From positions 5,895-55,038 of the forward strand of contig JAAFHV010000027.1 of assembly GCA_013297655.1 (NCBI GenBank): 49,144 nt of DNA, read 5' to 3'. Below are positions 27,016 through 36,334 of this stretch, piece after piece. The position numbers and the translations under genes are program-made. This stretch comes from Myxococcales bacterium (GTDB lineage: Bacteria; Myxococcota_A; Polyangia; Polyangiales; Polyangiaceae). Position 1 is the stretch's first letter. Each line of letters starts with the position of its first letter. The notes under the pieces are model-generated. The model saw only the letters and a list, made by a program, of their open reading frames with translations. It was not told where the DNA came from and did no database searches.

Positions 27016-27744
27016 TCAGTAGCCGCCCGCGCCGCCGTAGCCGCCCGCCGGAGGTGCCCCGTAGGCCCCCGCCGGAGCGCCGAAGCCTTGCGGACCAGCG
27101 CCAGCTCCCGCTCCAGCCGCGGACGCCTGCTCGAGCGCCTTCGCAGCGCCGTCGATCTGGAACATGAACGCGAACCAGACGAACGGAGCGACGAGGAAGT
27201 TGAGGTACGGAATGAACTGGCAAATGCACGCCGCGAGCGAGGTGCCCTTCCCCGCCTGGCGGTGCGAGCCGGAGCTCCGCGACATGTAGTCGAGCGCGTC
27301 GGCGAGGCCACCGCTGGCGACGAACATCCAGTAGAGGTTGAAGAACGGGATGAACATGAAGCCCACCGCCTCACCGGGCGAGACGCGACGGCCGGAGCTC
27401 GTCACGCGGTAGTCGACCGGGACCGCATCCCAAGCGACGAAGAGCCAAATGAGCGCAAAAACGAGGCGCCCGAAGAACGCCGCGAGCAAACCGAGGACCG
27501 CGATCGCGGCGCCCACGTCTTCTTCGCCGGCGGCAGCGATGATCCCTCCGAGGATGCCCACTGCGATGCCACCGAGCAAGGTCGCGAGGTAGGCCCACTT
27601 GAGCCCGCCGCCGTGCGCGCGGTACGCGATTGGCGACTGCGGCGCCTGCGGCGAGTAACCCGGCGGACCAAAGGCCTGCGGGGCTGCGTAGGGGTTGTGG
27701 CTTTGCCCGTATCCGGGCGGCGAATATCCATACGGCGAGCTCAT
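27016..27744 (-). CDS. DUF4328-like membrane protein with Gly/Tyr/Pro-rich ends
   Basis: The protein has 242 residues and starts at an ATG preceded by GAGGAGAAG. The first 45 residues are rich in Tyr, Gly, Pro, Gln and Ser. Four hydrophobic segments follow (WAYLATLLGGIAVGILGGII, GAAIAVLGLLAAFFGRLVFALIWLFVAWDAV, AVGFMFIPFFNLYWMFVASGG, QFIPYLNFLVAPFVWFAFMF). The layout, with the PFxNLYWMF motif, fits DUF4328 proteins. The C-terminal 45 residues are again Gly/Ala/Pro-rich, ending in GGY repeats. Function is unknown; the disordered ends suggest a scaffold. It has its own terminator. Confidence 0.8.
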   Translation of the reverse strand: MSSPYGYSPPGYGQSHNPYAAPQAFGPPGYSPQAPQSPIAYRAHGGGLKWAYLATLLGGIAVGILGGIIAAAGEEDVGAAIAVLGLLAAFFGRLVFALIWLFVAWDAVPVDYRVTSSGRRVSPGEAVGFMFIPFFNLYWMFVASGGLADALDYMSRSSGSHRQAGKGTSLAACICQFIPYLNFLVAPFVWFAFMFQIDGAAKALEQASAAGAGAGAGPQGFGAPAGAYGAPPAGGYGGAGGY

Positions 27745-27874
27745 GCTTCTCCTCGTTACGTGCGCGGGGGCACAAGCCTTCCCGGGAGGGCAAGCATAGC
27801 GTGCGACGATGGCAAGTATAGGAGCGCGTTTTCCGCTTGTTCCGGGCCGCGATCGGCACTCATGTGGGCCGGCG

Positions 27875-28528
27875 ATGGCCCACAAGTCCCTCCTCCCGCC
27901 CGCCGTCGATGCCTACGTCGCCGCCCACTCCCGCGAGACGGCCGAGCAGCGCGCGCTGCGCGAAGAGACGCAGGCGATGCCAGAAGCGCGGATGCAGATA
28001 AGCCCCGATCAGGGCGCGTTCCTCGGGCTCTTCGTGAAGGCGATCGGCGCGAAGCGATGCCTCGAGATCGGCACCTTCACCGGCTACAGCGCGCTCGCGA
28101 CCGCCCTCGCCCTCCCCGCGGACGGCAAGCTCGTCGCGTGCGACGTGAGCATCACGTGGACGAACGTCGCGAAGCGGTACTTCGAGCGCGCCGGCGTGGC
28201 CGACAAGGTCGACCTCCGGATCGGCGACGCACGCGAAACACTCGCCGGGCTCGTCGCCGCGGGCGAGAGCGGCACCTACGATTTTGCCTTCGTCGACGCC
28301 GACAAGAGCAGCTACGGGACCTACTTCGAGCGCTGCCTCGAGCTCCTCCGCCCGGGCGGGGTCATCGGGTTCGACAACATGCTCTGGCGCGGCGAGGTCA
28401 CCCGCCCCTCGGCCGACGTCGACACCGAAGCGCTCCGTGCGTTGAACGACCAAGTCTTCGCCGATCCGCGCGTCGACGCGTCGCTGCTCACGATCGGCGA
28501 CGGCCTCCTCCTCGCACGAAAACGCTGA
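27875..28528 (+). CDS. Class I SAM-dependent O-methyltransferase (CCoAOMT-like)
   Basis: The protein has 217 residues, the usual size of catechol/caffeoyl-CoA O-methyltransferase-type enzymes. Motif I is CLEIGTFTGYSALATALAL and motif II LVACDVS. The metal-binding positions are DADKSSY (Asp, Lys) and VIGFDNMLWRGEV (Asp, Asn), as in Mg-dependent COMTs. The ATG at 27875 is preferred over 27809 because it starts at the conserved PPAVDAYVAAHS segment. The genes on both sides run on the other strand, so it is a single-gene unit. The substrate is not predictable. Confidence 0.92.
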   Translation: MAHKSLLPPAVDAYVAAHSRETAEQRALREETQAMPEARMQISPDQGAFLGLFVKAIGAKRCLEIGTFTGYSALATALALPADGKLVACDVSITWTNVAKRYFERAGVADKVDLRIGDARETLAGLVAAGESGTYDFAFVDADKSSYGTYFERCLELLRPGGVIGFDNMLWRGEVTRPSADVDTEALRALNDQVFADPRVDASLLTIGDGLLLARKR

Positions 28529-28565
28529 GGGCAGCGCGTGGCGTGGCGCGCGCGGCGTGCGGCGC

Positions 28566-29606
28566 TCAGGGGAGCACGAAGGGCGGAGCCTTTCCGAACC
28601 ACGCCACGCGACGCTCGCAATCGAGTGACGCGTTCGCGGGCTGCTTCTTCGAGGCCTCCTCGCGCTCGCAGTAGCCGCCGGTGCAGCTCGCGGCGACGCG
28701 GGCCCTCTCGCGCTTCACGGCCGCAGCGTCGCGTGCGAAGAGCCGGGCGCAGACCGCGTCGTACGAGGACGCGATCGCGCCGGGTCTCTTCGCGCACCAG
28801 CTCGCGACGAACGCCTTCGCCACCCCGTCGTCGGTCGAGAATGTGCCGTCCGCGAGGGAGTGCGCGAGGAAGCTAGGACGCGCGTGGTCGGTCGGGAAGC
28901 CGGAGTAACACGCCTCCAGCGAGTCCGTGTATCCTGCATACATAACGAGATCGGGGCGCCCGTCGCCGTCGTTGTCGACGAGGTCCGCGAAGGGGATCGC
29001 GGCGGCGGGGGCGTAGGGCACGACCTTGCCGTCGCGGAACGAGAAGAGCCCGTGTTGCCGCGCCCGATGGCCTTCGTCGCCCGTCTCGTCGACCGCGAGG
29101 TAGAGCTCCGGCACGCCGTCGCCGTCGAAATCGAAGAGCCTTGGCGGGTGCACGATGCGGGCACCGAAATTCGCGAGCTCTTCTTTGTGGACCCTCTTCG
29201 CGCCAGGTCCCGAGGCGGGCTCGAAGTGCACCTCCCAGGCGCTGTCGAGGAGGAACGCGAGGTCTTCCTCGCTCGCTGGCGGCGTCGCCTTCGCGTCGGG
29301 AGGGAGCGCGACGAACCACGCGCCCTTCGGCGAATCGGAGCACACGCCGACCATGCTCGTGCGCTTCGGGAGGTCGAGCTCCGCGACCTTCGCGAGCTCG
29401 GCCACCTCGGACTCGATTTGCCGCACGATCGCCTCGCACGTCCTCCCGACGTGGCCGACAGGGAGCGGCGCAGGCAGCGGCGCCGTGGTCTTCGGCGCGA
29501 GGGGGAGCGTGATCACGCGAGCGGCTTCGGAGTACCCGTCGGCGCGGCATCCCCACGCGAGGGCGAGCGCTCCGAAGAGGCCGAGCCCACGCGCGACCGG
29601 CTTCAC
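28566..29606 (-). CDS. FG-GAP/VCBS-like lipoprotein
   Basis: The protein has 346 residues from a GTG at 29606 that overlaps the Nudix stop (GTGA). A lipobox near LALAWGCRA is visible. The N-terminal 120 residues contain helices rich in Glu and Ala. Two EF-hand-like calcium loops, FDFDGDGVPELYLAVD and LVDNDGDGRPDLVMYAG, mark FG-GAP or VCBS repeats of integrin-type propellers. A Cys-rich tail (ASWCAKRP, CTGGYCERE, LDCERR) follows. It is the last gene of the FHA-Nudix-lipoprotein operon. Function is unknown. Confidence 0.8.
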   Translation of the reverse strand: MKPVARGLGLFGALALAWGCRADGYSEAARVITLPLAPKTTAPLPAPLPVGHVGRTCEAIVRQIESEVAELAKVAELDLPKRTSMVGVCSDSPKGAWFVALPPDAKATPPASEEDLAFLLDSAWEVHFEPASGPGAKRVHKEELANFGARIVHPPRLFDFDGDGVPELYLAVDETGDEGHRARQHGLFSFRDGKVVPYAPAAAIPFADLVDNDGDGRPDLVMYAGYTDSLEACYSGFPTDHARPSFLAHSLADGTFSTDDGVAKAFVASWCAKRPGAIASSYDAVCARLFARDAAAVKRERARVAASCTGGYCEREEASKKQPANASLDCERRVAWFGKAPPFVLP

Positions 29607-30019
29607 GTGACGCCGAGCAGCTTGTTCATCGAGGCTTCGTCCGCGGGCGTGAACGGATACTGGTCGAAGTCGGTGCTGAGCACCCACTTGAACGCGTTCA
29701 CGGCGCGCGCCTCGAGGACCTCCTTCAGGAGGTGACACTCGTAAAGGAACAGATCTACGGTGTAATTTTCGTAAGGATGGCTGACGAACGAGATCAGCTT
29801 GCCGCACTCGATCTCGGCGCCGAGGCGATGGAGCACCTCGCGTTTCAACGCAGCGCTGTCGGTCTCGTCGGTCTCGACCTTGCCCCCGGGGAACTCCCAC
29901 ATGAGGGGCAGCACCGCGCTGCCACGGCGCTGCGTGATGAGGTACTGGCCGTCTTTTTCGACCACGGCGGCGACCACTCGGATCGTGCGGTGAGGCGGGC
30001 GCGAGCCGGGGTCGGTCAT
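29603..30019 (-). CDS. Nudix-fold protein with altered Nudix box
   Basis: The protein has 138 residues. The N-terminus (IRVVAAVVEKDGQYLITQRR) and the MWEFPGGKVETDET segment are typical of MutT-like Nudix hydrolases. The Nudix consensus G-x5-E-x7-REU-x-EE-x-GU reads here G46, E52, R60-E61-V62, then H64-R65 where E-E is expected, and G67. Those two Glu bind the catalytic metal in canonical enzymes. The protein may be a non-hydrolytic Nudix sensor or use other ligands. It begins 7 bases after the FHA stop and overlaps the next gene (GTGA), so it is in their operon. Confidence 0.85.
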   Translation of the reverse strand: MTDPGSRPPHRTIRVVAAVVEKDGQYLITQRRGSAVLPLMWEFPGGKVETDETDSAALKREVLHRLGAEIECGKLISFVSHPYENYTVDLFLYECHLLKEVLEARAVNAFKWVLSTDFDQYPFTPADEASMNKLLGVT

Positions 30020-30026
30020 CGAGGCC

Positions 30027-31088
30027 TCAGATGCTCAGGCGGAAGAGCTGCTGCCCCATGAGGAGCACGTCCCCCGTGCGGAGATCGGTCTCTTCGCGGA
30101 GGCGCATGAAGGTGCCGTTCGAGCTGCCGAGGTCGGTGAGGAAGAGCTTGCCCTTGTCCCACGCGAGGCGGCAGTGGAGACCCGAGACGTAGCCGTCTTC
30201 CGGGAAGAGCACGTCGCCGCGCTCGCGGCCGAGGTGCATTCCGGCCTCCGGAACGGGGAACGCGTTGCCAGTGGTCTCGCGGCCGATGATGAGCGCGATG
30301 CGACCGACGTAGCCCTTCGAGGGCGAGCCGAGACGCTCCACGCCATCGGGCGAGGGGGCCTCGTGCTGGATCGGCTCGAAGCGGATGATCTCTTGCCCGA
30401 TGCGGAACACGTCGTTCGGGCGGAGCTCCACCGGGACGTCGCGCGAGAGCTTGCGATACACGCCGTTGAGCGAGCCTTCGTCGCGCACGCTGAGGTCGTT
30501 GCCGTTCTTCGTGAAGCTCGCGTGGCGCGGCGACAGGTAGCTGTCCGACGCGAAGATGTGGCCCGTCTCGCGGCCGATGTACACGTGAGCCTGGTTCGGC
30601 AGGGTGTACGAGCCGGCCTCGGAGCCGTCGGCACGCAGCGCGGTGAGGACCACGCTGCCAGGACCTCCCGTGGGAGCGGCAGCCGAGGGCGCGACGGCGG
30701 ACTTGGGAGCCCCCCCGAGGCGGAACCCGCACGAGCCGCAGAACAAATTGTTCGGCCCGTTCATGTGGCCGCACTGCGGGCAGGGCGACGTGGCGGCCGC
30801 CCCTCCCCCGCCGCTGGTCGCAGGGGGCGCACCTCCGTCGGCCGGACCGAACAGCGGCGCCGAGGCCTGCTGCTGGGGCGGGGGCTGCGCCGTCTGCCCG
30901 GTGGCCGCGGGGCCTTGCGGGGAGTAGGCCGCGGTCGGCGGAACCGCCGGAACAGCCACGCCATGAGGAGGCGTGTTGCTACCGGTGAACGGCTTCGGGG
31001 CGACGTCGCGTGGAAGCTCCGCGCCGCAACCGAGGCAGAACTTGTAGTGGTCTTGGTTTTCCTTGAAGCACTTCGGGCACGTGATCAC
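30027..31088 (-). CDS. Tandem-FHA protein with two zinc ribbons
   Basis: The protein has 353 residues from a GTG at 31088. Residues 4-21 carry CPKC and CLGC, and 103-120 CPQC and CGSC, two zinc-ribbon modules separated by a Pro/Gln/Gly-rich linker. FHA domain 1 spans about 170-236 (YIGRETGHIF, SYLSPRHASF, GSLNGVY). FHA domain 2 spans about 285-350 (HLGRERGD, SGLHCRL, GSSNGTFM). FHA domains bind phosphothreonine, so this is a likely target of Hanks-type kinases such as the one at 23076-25037, a link that is inferred. It heads a three-gene operon. Confidence 0.9.
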   Translation of the reverse strand: MITCPKCFKENQDHYKFCLGCGAELPRDVAPKPFTGSNTPPHGVAVPAVPPTAAYSPQGPAATGQTAQPPPQQQASAPLFGPADGGAPPATSGGGGAAATSPCPQCGHMNGPNNLFCGSCGFRLGGAPKSAVAPSAAAPTGGPGSVVLTALRADGSEAGSYTLPNQAHVYIGRETGHIFASDSYLSPRHASFTKNGNDLSVRDEGSLNGVYRKLSRDVPVELRPNDVFRIGQEIIRFEPIQHEAPSPDGVERLGSPSKGYVGRIALIIGRETTGNAFPVPEAGMHLGRERGDVLFPEDGYVSGLHCRLAWDKGKLFLTDLGSSNGTFMRLREETDLRTGDVLLMGQQLFRLSI

Positions 31089-31298
31089 GGGCGGTCCTCG
31101 CGGGAAACGGCGACTTCGCTGACGGACGCGGCGGTGCGTGGGCAAAGCTCACACACGGCTTCTGGACGGTCCGGAGGGGGGCCCAAATACAACCCTCACC
31201 CGGGAATCCACCGAGTATCAGACCTTGCAAAAGGGGGTCAAGGGAACGGCCGCTTTGTGCACGCTCCTTCGCCCGCTTCCCTCTCATCGAGGCCGATT

Positions 31299-33419
31299 TC
31301 AGGCCTTCCCGGCCAAGAGCGCGGCGAGCGCCTCGGGCGTCGAGACGGGCGCGGAGCACGATCTATCTCGACAGACATAGGCCACCGGGCCCTCCCCGGC
31401 CGGCTTGCCCTCCGCGAGCACGCGCGCGACCGCGACGGATGCGGCGTCGTTCGGATCGATCCACGCGAGGCAGCGGTTCGGGAGGTACGCGCGAAGGGTC
31501 GTATCGGCGAGGGCGCGCGTGCGAGGATCGTGGCGATCCCCGACGAGCACCACGTCGACCGAGCCCTTCACGAGGCGCGAGAGCTCGCACAAGGTTTGCC
31601 CGAATCCGAAAGGGTTCTCGAGCGCTTCCGGTGCGCTCCGCACCAACTCCGACTCGGCCATCGGGAAGAGCTCGGGGTCGACGAAGGTCGCGAGCCGAAG
31701 CAGCGCGCGGCACGCCATCGCGGTCCCACTCGGCATCGCGCTGTCGTGGGAATCTTTGGCCCGCACGAGCAGGTCGCCCTGATCCGCCTCGGTGAACACG
31801 AAGCCGAGCCCCGTCTCGTAAAACCGCGCCACGATCGCCCGCGCCAGAGCATGGGCGAACGCGAGATGCGAAGGCTCGCCGGTGACCTCGTAGAGATCGA
31901 TCGCAGCATTGGACAAATACGCGTAATCATCCAAAAATCCACGACCCACGACCTTCCCGTCGAGGGCATGGCGCGCGACGGTGAGCGGCCCTTCGGCGCT
32001 CTCGGTCACCAGTGTTTTTCGCACGTAGGCGAGGGCGCGCTCGGCGGCGGCGACGAACGTGGGCTCGGCGAACGCACCTCCCGCCTCGGCGAGGGCCGAG
32101 ATCATGAGCCCGTTCCACCCCGCGAGCACCTTCTCGTCGCGGAACGGACGCGCCCGTTCAGAGCGCGCACGAAGGAGCGCGGCCTTCCCGAGGCGGAGCT
32201 CCTCCGCGATGAAGCTCGGCGACTTCGACCCCTCGATCGAGAGACGCGCGACCGACTTTTGAATCGAGAGCACGGTCTTGCCGGTCTTCTCGAAGTTGCC
32301 ATCGTTCGTAATCCCGAAGTGGGCGAGCACCAGATCGGCGCGCGACGCTTCTGGGATCGCGGCGCGGACCTCGTCGGGGGAGAACACGAAGAACTTCCCC
32401 TCTTCGCCTTCGCTGTCCGCGTCTTCCGTCGCGTAAAAGGCGCCTTCGGGGCTCGTCATGTCGGAGAGCACGTACCGCGCGACGTCTCTCACGGTGGCCT
32501 CGTGGTCCTCGTTCTCGAGGGCGCGCGCGGCGTCGGTGTAAAGGCGCACGAGGAGTGCGTTGTCGTAGAGCATCTTCTCGAAGTGCGGCACCCGCCACGC
32601 CTCGTCGGTGGAGTACCGGTGGAACCCGCCGCCGAGGTGATCGTAGACACCGCCGCCGCGCATGCCGGAGAGGGCGGCCCCGATGCGGAGCTCGCTCTTC
32701 GTGTCGTTCGTCTCGATCCCGTGGCGGAGGAGCACCTCGAGCGGCATCGTGTTCGGAAACTTGGGGCGCTCGCCGAAGCCGCCGTGCTCGTCGTCGAAGC
32801 GCGTCCCGAGCCTCTTCGCGGCGCGCGAGAGAACATCGGCGGGCACGTCCGCAGCGGAGCCGTCTCTCACCTTCCGCGTGATCTTGGCGATCGCCTCGGT
32901 GACCTCTTTGGCCTGGTCAGCGAGGTCGGCCCGTTTGTCGCGGTAGGCGTCCGAGATGGCGTCGAGGAGCTTCCCGAAGCCGGGCATGCCGTAGCGATCG
33001 ACAGGAGGAAAATAGGTACCTCCGAAGAACGGCTGGCGCTCGGGGGTGAGGAACACGGTGAGCGGCCAGCCCCCCGAGCGCCCGAGGAGCTGCACGGTGA
33101 GCTGGTAAATCTGGTCGAGGTCGGGGCGCTCTTCGCGGTCCACCTTGATGCACACGAACGACGCGTTCATCTTCGCGGCGATGTCGGCGTCCTCGAAGCT
33201 CTCGCGCTCCATGACGTGGCACCAGTGGCAGGCGGAGTACCCGATGCTGAGCAAGATCGGCTTGTCCTCCCGGGTGGCGCGGGCGAGGGCTTCGTCGCTC
33301 CAGGGGTACCAGTCGACCGGGTTCTTCGCGTGCTGTCTCAGGTAGGGCGAGGCTTCGTGGGCGAGGCGATTCGCGTCATGGGACACGGGGGCGGGACCTG
33401 GGTTCGAGGGGGCGTTCAT
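31299..33419 (-). CDS. DUF255 thioredoxin-fold protein (YyaL/SPATA20 family)
   Basis: The protein has 706 residues. The N-terminal 160 residues form a thioredoxin-like fold with an extended C-x-x-C (ACHWCHVM, Cys-64 and Cys-67) and [10 protein letters not shown]. The rest is the six-hairpin glycosidase-like alpha/alpha barrel of the YyaL family ([24 protein letters not shown]-type segments, [15 protein letters not shown]). The family is widespread and conserved, with unknown substrate. The ATG at 33419 gives the usual [15 protein letters not shown] beginning. It diverges from the GbsR-type gene across only 68 bp. Confidence 0.92.
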   Translation of the reverse strand: MNAPSNPGPAPVSHDANRLAHEASPYLRQHAKNPVDWYPWSDEALARATREDKPILLSIGYSACHWCHVMERESFEDADIAAKMNASFVCIKVDREERPDLDQIYQLTVQLLGRSGGWPLTVFLTPERQPFFGGTYFPPVDRYGMPGFGKLLDAISDAYRDKRADLADQAKEVTEAIAKITRKVRDGSAADVPADVLSRAAKRLGTRFDDEHGGFGERPKFPNTMPLEVLLRHGIETNDTKSELRIGAALSGMRGGGVYDHLGGGFHRYSTDEAWRVPHFEKMLYDNALLVRLYTDAARALENEDHEATVRDVARYVLSDMTSPEGAFYATEDADSEGEEGKFFVFSPDEVRAAIPEASRADLVLAHFGITNDGNFEKTGKTVLSIQKSVARLSIEGSKSPSFIAEELRLGKAALLRARSERARPFRDEKVLAGWNGLMISALAEAGGAFAEPTFVAAAERALAYVRKTLVTESAEGPLTVARHALDGKVVGRGFLDDYAYLSNAAIDLYEVTGEPSHLAFAHALARAIVARFYETGLGFVFTEADQGDLLVRAKDSHDSAMPSGTAMACRALLRLATFVDPELFPMAESELVRSAPEALENPFGFGQTLCELSRLVKGSVDVVLVGDRHDPRTRALADTTLRAYLPNRCLAWIDPNDAASVAVARVLAEGKPAGEGPVAYVCRDRSCSAPVSTPEALAALLAGKA

Positions 33420-33487
33420 CGGGGCCGGGGGAAAACACCAACTTTTTCCCGCGAATGCAACGCGGGCGCGCGGTATGATGACGGAAG

Positions 33488-34114
33488 ATGGGGTCTGCCA
33501 GGGCCGACAGCACCGTGACCACTCCCGAGCCGACCGACGATCCACGCGTACTTCTCGCCCGGCGAGAGCTCTTGGAGGGCGTCGGCCGCGACATCGCGGC
33601 GAGCTTCCCCGGCATCACGCGCCTCGGCGGGCAGGTCGTGGCGGCGCTCTATCTTGCCGAGGGCACGATGAGCATGGACGAGCTCTCGGAGCTCCTCGGT
33701 CGCGCCAAGAGCAACGTCTTCGCGAACCTCCGCGCCCTCGAGGCCGCTGGCATCGTCGAGCGTCGTCGCGAGGCCGGCACCCGCCACGACTCCTTCACGT
33801 TGAAGGGAAAATACCCCGACGTGGTCATCGGAGCGTACCTCTCGCGCCTCCGCAGCGTCGTCGCCGACAAGTGCACCCTCTCCCGCCGCGCCCTCGCCCT
33901 CCTAGGCGACGCGAAAGGCGAAGAGGCCGATCGTCTCCGCGATCGTCTCGATCAGCTCCTCTCGAAATACGAGCGCTTCGCGGTCCTCGTCGAGGAGCTT
34001 TTCCCCACCGTCGACGGCCCGGTGGACCTGCTCGCCCTCATCGAGCAAATCCCCGCCCCCGCCGTCGAAGCCGTCCTAGCCGCCGTCCGAGCCAGCCGAA
34101 CCCAAAACCGCTAA
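33488..34114 (+). CDS. GbsR/MarR-type transcriptional regulator
   Basis: The protein has 208 residues. The winged helix is of GbsR type: [66 protein letters not shown] (in outline) and the long C-terminal helix ending in ALIEQIPAP. GbsR proteins control glycine betaine synthesis in Bacillus; other family members regulate transport or redox genes. The ATG at 33488 is the first good start. The divergent DUF255 gene across a 68-bp gap is the obvious candidate target, besides itself. Confidence 0.88.
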   Translation: MGSARADSTVTTPEPTDDPRVLLARRELLEGVGRDIAASFPGITRLGGQVVAALYLAEGTMSMDELSELLGRAKSNVFANLRALEAAGIVERRREAGTRHDSFTLKGKYPDVVIGAYLSRLRSVVADKCTLSRRALALLGDAKGEEADRLRDRLDQLLSKYERFAVLVEELFPTVDGPVDLLALIEQIPAPAVEAVLAAVRASRTQNR

Positions 34115-34160
34115 CCCCGCGCCACTCCGTCACACGCACGGGCGCACAAAAATAGAGGCG

Positions 34161-34240
34161 CGCGAGGGCCACGACTTCTCTCCATCGAACAGGGGGGAAG
34201 CGCGAGGGCCACGACTTCTCTCCATCAAACAGGGGGGGAG
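34161..34240. repeat. 40-bp tandem repeat, two copies plus a stub
   Basis: Units at 34161-34200 and 34201-34240 start CGCGAGGGCCACGACTTC. They differ at two positions, one at the G-run and one within the CATCGAAC/CATCAAAC segment. A third copy begins CGCGAGGG at 34241. The repeat lies in the 251-bp gap between convergent genes. Confidence 0.95.
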
Positions 34241-34365
34241 CGCGAGGGGGGTTACCGGCGTGCCGAGCCTATCGCCCGTGACGAAGGTCTAATACGCCCT
34301 CGCAGGGTGAACCTGGCAACGTAGGTCCGTCGCCAAGCGCCCCGAGGTCAGGCGCCGCCAGCAAC

Positions 34366-35397
34366 CTATTCGCTCCGCGAAGTCCCAGCGACGGGCACCA
34401 AGAGCCCATAAAGAGCCCCATCCCGTCCCTTCGACGGAAACGAAAACATATCCCGCGGCGCCGCCTGAAACGCCGCAAAAAACAGGGCATTCGCGAGCAC
34501 CTCCAGCTCCAGCCGCGCCAGCGGAAATGGAAGCCGCGGCTCGAGCCGCACCAACGTATGCCGCTCCGGCACCAGCATCGAAGCGAGCGCATCGAACAGC
34601 GCCGATCGCCCCCCGAGCGCGACGAGCACCATCGGCTCCGTGTAGAATGCATGAAATGGCCCGTGCGCGAAACCGACCACGTCCCACACCGGGGTCACGC
34701 GACCGAGCCCCTCGAGCCACTTGATCGCGAGCCCGTCGGCCAACGCGCGCCCCTCTCCACACGTCACCCACGAGAGGCGAGTCGCGAGCTCGTTTCCCGA
34801 GAGCTTCGCCACGAGCGCGCTGCCCTCGCGCATCCGAGCCTCGAGCGTGTCACCGAGCGAGGCGAGCCCCTCCGGCTCCTTCACGAAACGGATCGCGCCG
34901 AGCATCGCCGCGGCGGGGCCGAGGATGCGCAGCAACGTGGGCGACTCGTTCTCCGGCGGCAGCGTGATCACGTGACCGCCGCCCTCGACGAAGCTCGCGA
35001 GGGACGGACAATCGGCGCGCGCGCTCGTGAAAAGCGTGGCCTCTCGGAGCTCGTGCGCCCGCGACAGCGCGGCCTTCGCGTTCGGGGAGAGCCCTTGCGA
35101 GAAGAGGCACAAAGCCTCGTCCTTCGTACCGATCGGCTCCCCCGCGACGAACGCGGAGAGCGGCAGGAAGCGAGCTTTTTTCCCTTCCGCGAGCAAACAC
35201 GACACGAGGAGGCGCGCCGGCCCCTCGCTCCCACCGATGCCGGTCACCACGAACCCGTCGGCTGCGCTGTCGCTCGCGCGACGCGTGAAGCTCACCTCCG
35301 CCGCGGCGCGAATCACGGCCGCGACGTGCGCGATCCTTCGCTCGAGGTCGAGCACGCTCTCGGCCTCACCGGAGACGTGCGCATCGTGAGGCGTCAC
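34366..35397 (-). CDS. SIS-domain protein, phosphosugar-isomerase-like
   Basis: The protein has 343 residues. Residues about 45-110 (GFVVTGIGGSEGPARLLVS, then LPLSAFVAG, ALCLFSQGLSPN) match the sugar isomerase (SIS) fold of glucosamine-6-phosphate synthase-type enzymes, and a second SIS-like half (VTCGEGRALADGLAIKWLEGLG, PVWDVVGFAHGPFHAF) follows. Active-site residues are not clear enough to name a substrate. The GTG at 35397 has a GAGG ribosome site 5-6 nt upstream; an ATG at 35490 would overlap the cytochrome c gene and lacks one. It probably ends the aceK-cytochrome c unit, 80 bp after the cytochrome gene. Confidence 0.75.
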   Translation of the reverse strand: MTPHDAHVSGEAESVLDLERRIAHVAAVIRAAAEVSFTRRASDSAADGFVVTGIGGSEGPARLLVSCLLAEGKKARFLPLSAFVAGEPIGTKDEALCLFSQGLSPNAKAALSRAHELREATLFTSARADCPSLASFVEGGGHVITLPPENESPTLLRILGPAAAMLGAIRFVKEPEGLASLGDTLEARMREGSALVAKLSGNELATRLSWVTCGEGRALADGLAIKWLEGLGRVTPVWDVVGFAHGPFHAFYTEPMVLVALGGRSALFDALASMLVPERHTLVRLEPRLPFPLARLELEVLANALFFAAFQAAPRDMFSFPSKGRDGALYGLLVPVAGTSRSE

Positions 35398-35476
35398 CAC
35401 GACCTCGTGCGCGGCGCCGCGCTGCGATCGCAGGCGCAAGCGATGGCCCGGGACGGCGGAGAGGCGACCCGAACGC

Positions 35477-36334
35477 TCACGGCGGCGCACCAGGTGCGGG
35501 CGCGCCAGCGTCGAGGTCGTGCTTGCGCGACTTCATGGCCGAAAGATAGCCGATGAGCGCGTCGAGATCGGCGTCCGTGAGATCCGGGTGCGGCGGCATG
35601 TTGCCGTAGCGGATCGCGAGCGGGTTCTTGATGTAGGCGCGCACCTCGGCCTCGGTGCGGTATTCGAGCACGTTCTTCGGGAGGCTCAGGTCCGGCCCCA
35701 CGCGACCGCCCTCGCGGTTCACCGCGTGGCAGCGAAAACAGCGGTCCCGGAAGAGGTCGTATCCCTTCAGCGCGAGGCTCCCCGTCGGCTCGCCGGTGGG
35801 CACGGTATGAGGGAATTTCACCTCGAAACGTGCGATCTCGATCTGGGCGAGCTGCCACGGGCGCGGGTGTGTCTCCAAGTTCTGTTGCGAGGGCTCTTTC
35901 CAGACGAAATAGAACGGACCCGGGTTCGCTTTTTGCGGACCAATCGGGTCCCACGAAGGCGACTCCACGTCCTCCACCGCGATGTACGAGCCGGGCTCGT
36001 TCGCGAGCGCGGGCCGAAACGGAACGGTGTAGCCATCTCTCGCGCGGAGCACGATTTCCTTGTCGTCGAGCGAGCTCATCCCTTTGAACCCGAGCTTCAT
36101 CACCTTGTCGAACGGGAGGGCGCGGTACGTCTTGGTCTTCCCGTAGTACGGATCGAACGCGGTAAATGTTTCAGTCTGAATTTGGCGGGTGAGCTCGGAG
36201 AGCGAAATCTTGGCGACCGCCCTGCCCTCGTCGGTGAACTCGAGCGAAGGCTCCGGCCCCTCGTTCGTTTTGCCTTTGCACGAAACGAGGAGAAAAAGGA
36301 GGAGAGCGCACGGCACGAGCCACCTTCGTTTCAC
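35477..36334 (-). CDS. Membrane-anchored c-type cytochrome with SUOX-like N-domain
   Basis: The protein has 285 residues from a GTG (36334) overlapping the aceK stop as GTGA. A lipoprotein-type signal ends at LLVSCKG. Residues about 40-170 resemble the oxidoreductase molybdopterin-binding (SUOX) fold: AFDPYYGKTKTYRALPFDKV, RARDGYTVPF, GPFYFVWKEP. The usual Cys ligand is not evident, so cofactor binding is unlikely. The C-terminal 95 residues are a cytochrome c domain with CFRCH (Cys-199, Cys-202, His-203) and a possible axial Met-246 in GNMPPHPDL. It should carry electrons in the periplasm. Coupling to aceK is unusual. Confidence 0.88.
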   Translation of the reverse strand: MKRRWLVPCALLLFLLVSCKGKTNEGPEPSLEFTDEGRAVAKISLSELTRQIQTETFTAFDPYYGKTKTYRALPFDKVMKLGFKGMSSLDDKEIVLRARDGYTVPFRPALANEPGSYIAVEDVESPSWDPIGPQKANPGPFYFVWKEPSQQNLETHPRPWQLAQIEIARFEVKFPHTVPTGEPTGSLALKGYDLFRDRCFRCHAVNREGGRVGPDLSLPKNVLEYRTEAEVRAYIKNPLAIRYGNMPPHPDLTDADLDALIGYLSAMKSRKHDLDAGAPAPGAPP

